Shown here: positions 15,966 through 23,480 of the stretch, one piece after another
How positions within the stretch are numbered: position 1 is the stretch's first letter
Layout of the letters: each line of letters starts with the position of its first letter
IMG/VR virus record: IMGVR_UViG_3300000174_000003
Coordinates: 1-33,543 of that record
Reading direction: 5' to 3' (one strand)
DNA: 33,543 bases
From: a virus
The notes under the pieces: model-generated
What the model was told of the DNA's origin: nothing
The model's database searches: none
What the model saw: only the letters and a program-made list of their open reading frames with translations
Program-made: the position numbers and the translations under genes

Positions 15966-16301
15966 TTACCTCTCAATACCTAAAATAAAATCTAATTTAT
16001 CAATTGGATTAGTAAATTCACAAATAGATCTTTCATCAGAATACTTACAACCATCACGTTTAGCAGCATCCTTTAAACTTTTTAAACTTACATTTAATAC
16101 TTTAGCAAAACCGCTAAGACGTTCTATAGGTGGACAATTAATATTTCCACTCAGTATATTATTAACAGTAGCAGATGATATACCAGCAGCTTTACCCATA
16201 GAATCTTTTATATCGCCTTTTGACTTAGTATCAGATACTTTGGAATCTATTTTAGAATTTAATAAACTACTTAAACCAGAACCCCTATAAACATCACCCA
16301 T
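15966..16301 (-). CDS. XRE-type helix-turn-helix protein
   Basis: 111 residues. The central part DSMGKAAGISSATVNNILSG followed by PPIERLSGFAKVLNVSLKSL has the XRE/Cro pattern: helix 2 'GKAAGIS', recognition helix 'SATVNNILSG', and the later helix 'RLSGFAKVLNVS'. Such proteins bind operators, but here it is embedded in a late cluster, which is odd for a main phage repressor; a local regulator of the inserted cassette is more likely. AGGAG lies six bases before the ATG, inside the 3' end of the upstream gene (8-nt overlap). Confidence 0.65.
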   Translation of the reverse strand: MGDVYRGSGLSSLLNSKIDSKVSDTKSKGDIKDSMGKAAGISSATVNNILSGNINCPPIERLSGFAKVLNVSLKSLKDAAKRDGCKYSDERSICEFTNPIDKLDFILGIER

Positions 16302-17175
16302 ATTTAACTCCTATTTTATCTAAAACTTTACCAATACCTAAATTACTTATACAATATTTATATAACTTATTATGAGTTTTTTTCATAATCTGGAATTTAT
16401 TTGGTTTCTCTAAATGAACACCAAACATACAAAACATACAACCTGTATTTTTATAACCTATATCATATATACTAGAATATTTTAAATTATTTAATTTAAT
16501 GTATTCCCAAATATCTTTTTCTAACCAAATAGATAAAGGTAATGATTCTTTCTTTTTACCATCAAAAATATTACAACCTTTTCTTAAATACTTCTGTTTT
16601 CTTAAAGCACTATCATAAACCATAGTTCCTATAAACGGTAATAATCCATACTCTTTTTCAAACTTACGTGAAGGCCATTTTTTTAATGCATCACAACACT
16701 TATAACTTATTTTAAAATTAGAATTTATTAAATACTTCCATTTTTCTGGTATTTTACCTGACTTATTTTTATCACCATATAATCTTTTGTTTCTTAACTT
16801 ATCAGATTTTGTATTTATAACTTCAAATAATTTTTGACTAACTTCTTTAGATACAATAGGATAACCATAATGATTTAATACTTCTTTAAAATTCATTTTA
16901 GGTTTTACCCAAACTACATTATCTACACTTTTTACAAATTTAATAATCTCTGGATACTCTAAGCCAGTATTTAAAAACATAGCTTTAGTATTAGGATATT
17001 TCTTTCTAATTATATCTAAAAGAACAGTAGAATCTTTACCACCTGAAAATGATACATATACTTTTCCATTATAATGCCTATAAAATTCTTCAATACGTCT
17101 TTCAGAAAACATAATCTTAGCTTGTAATGGTAAGGATTGTTTCTGTTTTAAATAATAAGAATCAATTTTTAACAA
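16294..17175 (-). CDS. PAPS-reductase-family protein (ATP-pyrophosphatase fold)
   Basis: 293 residues. The PP-loop SFSGGKDSTVLLD (residues 42-54) and LNTGLEYPEI are diagnostic of the PAPS reductase/adenine nucleotide alpha-hydrolase family. A CCDALKKWP segment and a NTGCMFCMFG pair of cysteines near the C-terminus resemble the iron-sulfur ligands of the DndC/PAPS-reductase-like group. Members can reduce sulfate or nucleotide adducts, or modify DNA and tRNA. In a phage DNA modification or counter-defence is a reasonable guess only. Starts with TTG without a clear ribosome binding site, inside the 3' end of the HNH gene, so translation probably depends on coupling. Confidence 0.75.
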   Translation of the reverse strand: MLKIDSYYLKQKQSLPLQAKIMFSERRIEEFYRHYNGKVYVSFSGGKDSTVLLDIIRKKYPNTKAMFLNTGLEYPEIIKFVKSVDNVVWVKPKMNFKEVLNHYGYPIVSKEVSQKLFEVINTKSDKLRNKRLYGDKNKSGKIPEKWKYLINSNFKISYKCCDALKKWPSRKFEKEYGLLPFIGTMVYDSALRKQKYLRKGCNIFDGKKKESLPLSIWLEKDIWEYIKLNNLKYSSIYDIGYKNTGCMFCMFGVHLEKPNKFQIMKKTHNKLYKYCISNLGIGKVLDKIGVKYG

Positions 17176-17722
17176 TTTGTAATTTTCTTTTTTTCCACGA
17201 TTCTTTTAGCATAATAGAATGTCTATCTTTTCTTTCATTTGACCATTTTCTACCATAATTATAATTGCTTTCACCACTCACAGCTTTAGATATTTTATTT
17301 TTTGTTTCTTTAGATCTTTTTAATCCATAGTTAGGAGCATCTTTACCAAATTTTCCATACATATGGTTCTTTTCTCCTGTACGTGATAAAGATAAATTCT
17401 TCCTATGCTCATTTGTTATTTCTTTACCATACATAGCATTTCTTTTACCAGTACTATGCCAAATTCCATGTTCTTTTCTAGTTAATTTTATTAAATTACT
17501 AATATTATCATTTAATTTATTACCATCTATATGATGTATAACGCAACCATCACCGTAAACTACTTTATTATCTGGATTATAAAGATTCCAAATAGATTTA
17601 GCTAACATAACAGAAGCATAATACTTTACTCCATCATGTATTATTGAAAAACTACAAAATCTTCTACCATCTTTCATACGACAACAAGCAATTAATTCTT
17701 TTACTCTATCTTCTTTGTTCAT
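17162..17722 (-). CDS. Free-standing HNH homing endonuclease (NUMOD-type), second copy
   Basis: 186 residues. HNH core VIHHIDGNKLNDNISNLIKL near residues 61-80, then several NUMOD3-like segments (GKRNAMYGKEITNEHRKN, GEKNHMYGKFGKDAPNYG, GESNYNYGRKWSNERKDRHS). Paralogue of the protein at 1580-2170. AAGGAG lies before its ATG, just after the structured RNA copy at 17742-17808. Its 3' end overlaps the TTG start of the PAPS-reductase-like gene by 14 nt. Homing endonucleases of this type spread themselves by cutting alleles lacking the insertion; here the gene sits between portal and head genes. Confidence 0.85.
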   Translation of the reverse strand: MNKEDRVKELIACCRMKDGRRFCSFSIIHDGVKYYASVMLAKSIWNLYNPDNKVVYGDGCVIHHIDGNKLNDNISNLIKLTRKEHGIWHSTGKRNAMYGKEITNEHRKNLSLSRTGEKNHMYGKFGKDAPNYGLKRSKETKNKISKAVSGESNYNYGRKWSNERKDRHSIMLKESWKKRKLQIVKN

Positions 17723-17741
17723 ATTATTCTCCTTGAATAAT

Positions 17742-17808
17742 TTCCTATGAAAATGTATAAGGGCGACTACTAGGAATGTAGCTTTCGAGCGATCTACTCT
17801 AGCCCTTA
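17742..17808 (-). ncRNA. Structured RNA element, copy 2 (three-way junction + pseudoknot)
   Basis: Minus strand: P1 TAAGGGC (17802-17808) with GCCCTTA (17758-17764), seven Watson-Crick pairs; P2 GAG/CTC (17787-17799) with a 7-nt loop; linker GAAAG; P3 CTAC/GTAG (17767-17781) with loop ATTCCTA; TTCCTA (17771-17776) can pair with TAGGAA (17742-17747). It starts just after the portal stop and ends before the HNH ribosome binding site. Compared with copy 1, P2 changes U-A to A-U and its loop differs fully, while GAAAG, P3 and the pseudoknot are unchanged. That is the pattern of selection on RNA structure. Confidence 0.6.
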
Positions 17809-17821
17809 ATTTTTATTACTT

Positions 17822-19285
17822 CTATACAACTTTCTTTTTCTTCTTAGTTTCTGCATCTTCAATAGTTTGTTCATCTACTGAGTTCTTATCTTTATCAACT
17901 GTAGAACTGGCATCTGATGTATTTGTATCTGACATGCCATTAGGCATACCCATGTCATCTAATACAAGATATTGATTACCAATTCTCACGGCTAACCTAT
18001 CCCCACCAGGAACTGGATCAAAGTTAAGAACTTTTCTTGCTTCATTCTTTGTTATAATTCCAGCATCACTTAATTCCTTACCAGTACTAGCATCAACAAC
18101 AGGATCTATCACAAATCTTAAAGAAGCATCTGGTGCAATTTCTCTTATTAGTTCATTGTTTAATTTTAATGTTATAAGATTAACTAAAGGTCTAAATAAT
18201 TTTGATTTTGTATTCTTTGATAATGCATCAGTTGTTGATCTTGTTAGTCCATCAGCATTACCTAAATCTACAGAAGATACTCCAAAATTTCTATTAACTG
18301 TTTCCTGAATAATAAGTGTTAATTCTGCTAACTGCATTTCCCTAAAAGGCCTTGTGAAATCTATCCATCCAGCATTACCAACATTGTCTAATACTTTTAA
18401 TTGTCTTTTTCCACCCTCACCCCTACTTGCTTCAAACTGTGCTTTAGCTCTTTCATAAGCCTTTTTACCAATCTGCTCTAGATATAAAACTCCAGGTGGT
18501 ATTTCATCATCTATAAAATGTTTAGCTATAGACTGAGATGAATACATTAAAGCAGATACTTCATTTGTAATTGTTTCTATTATAGGTGTACCATAAGATG
18601 AATAAGTTCTTGGAAATTGTATTGTCCATATAATATCATCAACACTATGAGGTATTACTAATCTTTCCTTACCTGCTCTGTCAGTTAGTATCTGTTTAAA
18701 ATATGTTATGTATGAACGTGAAGAGTCAAGAACTGGTCTAAACTGTGTAGCATCACGAGCATATATTTCTACAATATTACCATTTATACTTCTTACTTTT
18801 TCAATAACAGCTTGATCTAATACTAACAAATCAGTAAGAAATTTCTGTATAATACTAGGCCATGTCTCTTTTGATATATTAGGTCTATTTATAAATTCTT
18901 CTACAGCTTTAACACTACTCTTTTTACCATCTACCCTTATAGGTAAATGTGCTACTTCTTTAACTATTGAATCTATTGCTGGTCTAACATGAGAACTTCT
19001 TCTATAAATCTCTCTTAATGTATCAAAAGATAAAAGAGAATCTCTCTCCATATTCTGAGAAGAATACGACCAAGCCTGAGAATTTGTATTGTGGTCATCT
19101 CTCCAACCACGATTAATACTGAATCCGTCACCATCTTTTAAATCGGAACTTAATTGAATAGTTTTATCACCAACAACTTTTGCAGAATAAGTTCCAACTA
19201 GATTTAATGCTTTTGAAAAGTCCATTGATATCTCTGAACCATCATGATCTAAAACACGAAACCCATTACCATTTTTTTCACTCAT
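17822..19285 (-). CDS. Portal protein
   Basis: 487 residues, placed right after the large terminase gene as in most HK97-type phages. Recognisable family stretches: FDTLREIYRRSSHVRPAIDS, VKEVAHLPIRVDG, the stem and crown phrase SVDDIIWTIQFPRTYSSYGT, and NFGVSSVDLGNADGLTRSTT. A charged tail (ETKKKKKVV) ends the protein. The protein would form the 12-fold ring through which DNA passes. Weak ribosome binding site (GGGAT), so coupling to terL, which ends 3 bases upstream, is likely. Confidence 0.8.
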   Translation of the reverse strand: MSEKNGNGFRVLDHDGSEISMDFSKALNLVGTYSAKVVGDKTIQLSSDLKDGDGFSINRGWRDDHNTNSQAWSYSSQNMERDSLLSFDTLREIYRRSSHVRPAIDSIVKEVAHLPIRVDGKKSSVKAVEEFINRPNISKETWPSIIQKFLTDLLVLDQAVIEKVRSINGNIVEIYARDATQFRPVLDSSRSYITYFKQILTDRAGKERLVIPHSVDDIIWTIQFPRTYSSYGTPIIETITNEVSALMYSSQSIAKHFIDDEIPPGVLYLEQIGKKAYERAKAQFEASRGEGGKRQLKVLDNVGNAGWIDFTRPFREMQLAELTLIIQETVNRNFGVSSVDLGNADGLTRSTTDALSKNTKSKLFRPLVNLITLKLNNELIREIAPDASLRFVIDPVVDASTGKELSDAGIITKNEARKVLNFDPVPGGDRLAVRIGNQYLVLDDMGMPNGMSDTNTSDASSTVDKDKNSVDEQTIEDAETKKKKKVV

Positions 19286-19288
19286 ATA

Positions 19289-20776
19289 TTATCCCATCTG
19301 CCAACTAGCAAATCCACCTTTACCAACTCCTTCATTAGAATATTTTTTACTTCCTTGAACAGCTAAATAACAAGCCATTACAGCATCACTATATGTTCCA
19401 TAAGGATATTGTAGAAGTTCTGTTATCCAATGACAAATATTACAACCACATCCTTTTTCTAATTCCCAATCATACTCATCTTCTTCCATTGGTATAACCC
19501 ACCTACCATTTTGAAAATCAGTTGCCATAGCAGGAACACCAAAATCTAAACTTTTCTTCTGTTGAGATCCTGTAGTAAAAGGTTCTATGTTCATTTCTAC
19601 ACCTTGTAGATCATCTAACCAATCTATTATAGCTTGTTGATAAAAGTTATTCTCAACTACAGCAGCTACAGGTGCTACCTCATTATACATATCTATTAAT
19701 TCTCTTGCAGTATCAGGTGAAGAAAACTTACCTCTACGTATTTCAATAGGATATCTAATTTTCTTCTCTTCATCAAAAGCTAAACCAAATAGTACAGTAT
19801 ACTTAGAGGATTTACCTTGACCTATTGCTAAATCAACACCTATAAATTTTTCTAGATTATCTATATAAGGCATATCTTGTCTTGAAACACAACAAGCTTT
19901 AATATTATCCTTATTAAATACTTTATCAAAATCAGACATCATTAATCCACGAAAGGCTGGATTAAAGTATATTGCACCTCTAAATTTAAATTCTTCTATA
20001 AGTGCTTCCTTAGGCCACCGTTCTTCCCAAACTGGTGTAAAGTCCTCATCTATAAAATACTTATAAGATTGAAACTTTGGTGTCTTTAATAACTTTGCAG
20101 TTAAATCATCTTTGTGCCAAGGTGTTGCAACATATATAATTCTAGCTTTTGGACCAGATTTAATATCCATCCAGTTACCAAAGAATGCATCTATAACTTG
20201 TTGTCTCATACTAGGGTTAAGAATAGCATTCTTAAAAGAAACAACATCATCAAATAAAACTAAATCAGCTTTACCTCCAGTAGCAGAAGCTAATACTCCA
20301 CAAGCTTCTATAGATGAATCCTTTCTAACATGAGTACCAGCTAATCTAACTTTAGATGCAGACCAAAGAGGTGCGCCTTCATCTGTTATGTCTGGAAATA
20401 TATCATGAAACTTACCACCCTCTTTTGATATATGACCTTTTATTTCCTGTAATATCTTGCAAGATAAGTCATCAGAATGACTTATAATCTTAATTCGTAT
20501 ATCTGGATTGTTTCCTAACTCCCATAAACATCTCTCTACACTTATTGTAGTTGTTTTACGATGATCTTTAGGAGAAGTAATAACAGTATATATGTTATCA
20601 GTTATATGACTATGCCACTCTTGATGCATATTAGACAGAGGACATTCAAAATCAGTTGCCATATACTGAGAAAAAGCAAAAGGATCTCTCCTAGCTCGTT
20701 GTCTTATCTTCTCCAAGTTCAATGAGAGTAAGTGCTCTTTGAGTTTCCTTGAGTTTTGTGTCAAGTTCTCCATCAT
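19289..20776 (-). CDS. terL: Terminase large subunit
   Basis: 495 residues with both terminase domains. ATPase: Walker A-like SPKDHRKTT (68-76), Walker B LVLFDDVV (172-179), coupling motif YVATPW (215-220). Nuclease: first acidic residue in IGVDLAIG (Asp315), second in VENNFYQQ (Glu375), third in YSDAVMACY (Asp464). The protein cuts concatemeric DNA and drives it into the prohead. The chosen ATG overlaps terS by 86 nt, long for this phage; no ribosome binding site decides the start, so the true start may lie somewhat downstream but before residue 60. Confidence 0.9.
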   Translation of the reverse strand: MMENLTQNSRKLKEHLLSLNLEKIRQRARRDPFAFSQYMATDFECPLSNMHQEWHSHITDNIYTVITSPKDHRKTTTISVERCLWELGNNPDIRIKIISHSDDLSCKILQEIKGHISKEGGKFHDIFPDITDEGAPLWSASKVRLAGTHVRKDSSIEACGVLASATGGKADLVLFDDVVSFKNAILNPSMRQQVIDAFFGNWMDIKSGPKARIIYVATPWHKDDLTAKLLKTPKFQSYKYFIDEDFTPVWEERWPKEALIEEFKFRGAIYFNPAFRGLMMSDFDKVFNKDNIKACCVSRQDMPYIDNLEKFIGVDLAIGQGKSSKYTVLFGLAFDEEKKIRYPIEIRRGKFSSPDTARELIDMYNEVAPVAAVVENNFYQQAIIDWLDDLQGVEMNIEPFTTGSQQKKSLDFGVPAMATDFQNGRWVIPMEEDEYDWELEKGCGCNICHWITELLQYPYGTYSDAVMACYLAVQGSKKYSNEGVGKGGFASWQMG

Positions 20777-21200
20777 CCAACCCCTTTAAATCTACACTTA
20801 TTGTTGTTTCTGTTTTAACTGTAGGTTTACCAAGTATCAATCTCCTTTGTTCATTAACTAATCTAATAGTACTAACAACATCACTCCAAGATGTAGGTTC
20901 TATTTCTTCAGAACATATCTTCTCTAGAATCATATCTTCTAGACTAGTTAATATACCTAATTGTTTTTCATCTTCTTCTAATATTATTGTATTGTTTGAT
21001 TGTTCTTTTATACTTAATCTAGCTTTAAGCATACCTTGTAGCTTTTCTATTTTATCATCCCAACCATCTTCAACTTTCCATTTAGAAAGAGTTGGTTGTG
21101 TAACACCAAGTTCTTCAGCTATACTAGATAAAGTATTCCTACCTCTATATAATTTAAATGCTTCTTTTCTTCTTTCAGTATCTTTAGGCCTAGCGATAAT
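20691..21200 (-). CDS. terS: Terminase small subunit, apparent AUU/AUC start
   Basis: The first in-frame ATG is at 21032, but the frame is open upstream and encodes a clear HTH: RRKEAFKLYRGRNTLSSIAE then ELGVTQPTLSKWKVEDGW, typical of small terminase N-termini that bind the packaging site. A GGAGG site lies at 21205-21209, four bases before an ATT (21200) and seven before an ATC (21197); no ATG, GTG or TTG is available in this frame. From ATT the protein has 169 residues, a usual length for the family. The C-terminal part is charged helix (LEDMILEKICSEEIEPTSW) leading into terL. Confidence 0.75.
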   Translation of the reverse strand: MIARPKDTERRKEAFKLYRGRNTLSSIAEELGVTQPTLSKWKVEDGWDDKIEKLQGMLKARLSIKEQSNNTIILEEDEKQLGILTSLEDMILEKICSEEIEPTSWSDVVSTIRLVNEQRRLILGKPTVKTETTISVDLKGLDDGELDTKLKETQRALTLIELGEDKTTS

Positions 21201-21228
21201 ATAACCTCCATTTTTATTTATTTTATTA

Positions 21229-21257
21229 ATAATACTATATTTTCAATATGTTGTCAA
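21229..21257 (-). promoter_or_regulatory. Sigma70-type promoter for the packaging/head operon
   Basis: Minus-strand -35 TTGACA (21252-21257), 17-nt spacer, -10 TATTAT (21229-21234). The start site would fall about 20 nt before the terS ribosome binding site. A 19-bp block covering the -35 and 13 bases upstream (21252-21270) is identical to 584-602. Confidence 0.85.
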
Positions 21258-21300
21258 TATACATTATCTAATTACATCTTTTAGAATTAGAAAAGTGCAT

Positions 21301-21341
21301 AAAAAAACCCCACAATGATAATTTTATTTACCATTGCAGGG
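21301..21341 (-). terminator. Rho-independent terminator after recA
   Basis: Minus-strand stem CCCTGCAATG (21332-21341) with CATTGTGGGG (21308-21317), two wobble pairs, 14-nt loop, then seven T (21301-21307). It ends the recombination operon and abuts the terminase promoter. Confidence 0.9.
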
Positions 21342-21398
21342 TAAGGAGGAATTGTTAGACCCGATTATCTAACAAGCACAACCATGAAAAATACTAAT

Positions 21399-23471
21399 CT
21401 ACTTCTTTTCTTCTTCTACAACTTTAGGTTTTGTTATATCTTTTAACATAGAACCGTCTTCTAACTCTTTGTTAAAATATTCTTTAAACTGTTTAATTCT
21501 TAACTTTTGACCTTTGTACTCGAAAAAACCACCCTTATGAAACACTATACTATCAAGTTTAATACCTAAAGTTATAGTATCCATAACTTTATCAATACCA
21601 TGTGAATAAGATATTTCTACTTCTACAGGACTACGTGGTCTATCCATCTTATTCTTTACTATTGATACTCTACAACTCATACCAATAGGATCTTCAGATT
21701 TCTTATTTTCTGGATGTATAAAGCCTGTATTAGCTGTCTTTAATCTAACAGAAGAATAAAACTTTACAGCATTACCATGTGGTGTTGTTTCAGGATTACC
21801 AAATACAATACCTATTTTTTCTCTTACTTGAGATACTAATATCAATGCTACTTTACTATTCCATATTAACTTATTAATTTTTCTTAATGCAGTAGAGACA
21901 ATCCTTGCTTCTGACGCTAATGCTTTTGTATCTTCTGTTTTTCCAGCTTCAAATTGTTTCTTACATCCTAATACTGATAATGAGTCTACAACTAAACAAG
22001 CAGGTACTTTATTCCTTTTAGCAAATTCACAAGCTAATTCTATTTTATCAAAAGCATCTTCAAGATAATCAGAATCAAGTATTAACAATTTAGAATCATC
22101 TATACCTAATTTCTTAGACCAACCAGATAACATAGAATTCTCAGTATCTAGCATTATACCAACGCCACCATTCTTCTGACAAGATGCTAATAAATTTGCA
22201 GCAAATATACTATTATGTGTTACTATAAAATCTTTAGTAACAAAAAGTTTACTTTTATGTGCTACTGATATACAAGTTACTTCTTTCTTGTTCTTAATAG
22301 ATACAATTTTTTGTAACCTTCTACCATTAGAACCTCTTTTATAAAATTTATATCTGTCAACTTTTCTTTTTAACCTGAATGGTACTAGATTATTGAAATT
22401 AATTATAACACGATAACTTAATCTACCACGTTTCTTAACTCCTTTATGCGTATAGAAAGTGTATCTACTTGTTACTTTACACTTACCACCAAGAGACAAA
22501 ACAATAAATTTTACATTTTCTGACAATTGCTTTGATGTTGTACTATATTCCATAAAACCACTAACAGAACAATGACCATCAGAATCCATTAATCCTCTAA
22601 GAATTTCTAACCTAACATTAATATTATTAAATAAGTATTCTCTAGGAACAAATTTTTCATATGATTTCTTACCTAGCAAACCAACATTTCTAAGTTTATC
22701 ACACATACCTGAAATAGTATATGAGTACTTACCACAAGCATCCTTTCTACATATACTACCAAGAAACTTAGGTATTTCTACGTCAGCAGTTGTTAGTTTT
22801 ACAACGCACTGATTACCTGTACTATCTTTCTTTTTGTAATCAGCTAAATGACCACCACCTATTAACAATCCCAATAAATAAGGATCAATACTAACTTTTT
22901 GTTTATTAAATTTAATAGGTTCTACTAGTGGTATTTCTACACGATATTTCTCTTTTGGTATTAAACCACCATAATCAATTATATCATTAGTAGACATAAC
23001 TTTATAAGTTCCATATTTTTTAGAAACTTTACCTGTACCTAACTTCTCTTTTAATCTTTCTCTTCTACCTTTTACATACCACAAATGATCTTCACATGAT
23101 TCAATTTCAGAACCATCATCAAATATAAAATTATAGCACTTTCTTTTACCTCTATTAAATACACCTGTCACCTTAGTTTTACTACCATCTTTTGAAAATA
23201 CATAATCACCTATCTTTAAATCTGATATTTTTGACCATCCGTCAGGTGTCATAACTGGTGTATCATTTGGTAGTGCTTTTCCGGTACTTTGCCACCCGAA
23301 TATCTCTGTTAATCTACCATAAGGAATTCCACCACCTAAAGAATAGTCAAGAGCACCACTACCAGTACTAAGAAATCCTAATTTATGTTCTGGTAGTGGT
23401 TTCTCTTTTAACATAGAACCAGATTTTCCAAATGTATCTAATAAATCTTCATATATTTTATCTTGGTTCAT
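21399..23471 (-). CDS. recA: RecA/UvsX-type recombinase precursor with intein
   Basis: 690-residue precursor. Extein: FLSTGSGALDYSLGGGIPYG and FGWQSTGK (58-65), then after the intein SIFAANLLASC completing the P-loop; Walker B CLVVDSLSVLG; and VSQVREKIGIVFGNPETTPH, the RecA-family loop region before KFYSSVRL. After splicing the recombinase would have 335 residues, normal for the family. It catalyses strand exchange together with the SSB and UvsY-like proteins encoded just upstream. ATG start with AAGGGG five bases before. The acidic-basic tail (KPKVVEEEKK) is usual. Splicing is needed for ATP binding because the intein splits the P-loop. Confidence 0.9.
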   Translation of the reverse strand: MNQDKIYEDLLDTFGKSGSMLKEKPLPEHKLGFLSTGSGALDYSLGGGIPYGRLTEIFGWQSTGKALPNDTPVMTPDGWSKISDLKIGDYVFSKDGSKTKVTGVFNRGKRKCYNFIFDDGSEIESCEDHLWYVKGRRERLKEKLGTGKVSKKYGTYKVMSTNDIIDYGGLIPKEKYRVEIPLVEPIKFNKQKVSIDPYLLGLLIGGGHLADYKKKDSTGNQCVVKLTTADVEIPKFLGSICRKDACGKYSYTISGMCDKLRNVGLLGKKSYEKFVPREYLFNNINVRLEILRGLMDSDGHCSVSGFMEYSTTSKQLSENVKFIVLSLGGKCKVTSRYTFYTHKGVKKRGRLSYRVIINFNNLVPFRLKRKVDRYKFYKRGSNGRRLQKIVSIKNKKEVTCISVAHKSKLFVTKDFIVTHNSIFAANLLASCQKNGGVGIMLDTENSMLSGWSKKLGIDDSKLLILDSDYLEDAFDKIELACEFAKRNKVPACLVVDSLSVLGCKKQFEAGKTEDTKALASEARIVSTALRKINKLIWNSKVALILVSQVREKIGIVFGNPETTPHGNAVKFYSSVRLKTANTGFIHPENKKSEDPIGMSCRVSIVKNKMDRPRSPVEVEISYSHGIDKVMDTITLGIKLDSIVFHKGGFFEYKGQKLRIKQFKEYFNKELEDGSMLKDITKPKVVEEEKK
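22212..23276 (-). mobile_element. Intein in RecA P-loop, class 3 hallmarks, LAGLIDADG endonuclease
   Basis: Residues 66-420 of the precursor (355 aa) interrupt GWQSTGK/SIFAAN. It begins with Ala66, not Cys or Ser, and ends THN with Ser421 as +1. It has the non-contiguous W-C-T set of class 3 inteins: Trp131 two residues after block-B His129, Cys400 at the block-F Asp position (EVTCISV), and Thr418 before His419-Asn420. In class 3 splicing the block-F Cys makes the first nucleophilic attack. The middle holds a two-motif LAGLIDADG endonuclease: LLGLLIGGGHL (199-209; usual Asp replaced by Gly) and LRGLMDSDG (291-299; Asp kept). Confidence 0.88.
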
Positions 23472-23480
23472 TGTAACCCC

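Noticed and set aside
14892-17808. Hammerhead ribozyme for the duplicated RNA element
   Set aside because: The GAAA after a hairpin and the three-way layout are suggestive, but the essential CUGAUGA segment is missing in both copies and P1-P2 spacing is only two bases.
14892-17808. tRNA or group I intron core
   Set aside because: No CCA-arm, D/T-loop or anticodon pattern, and far too short for an intron; flanking genes are intact on both sides.
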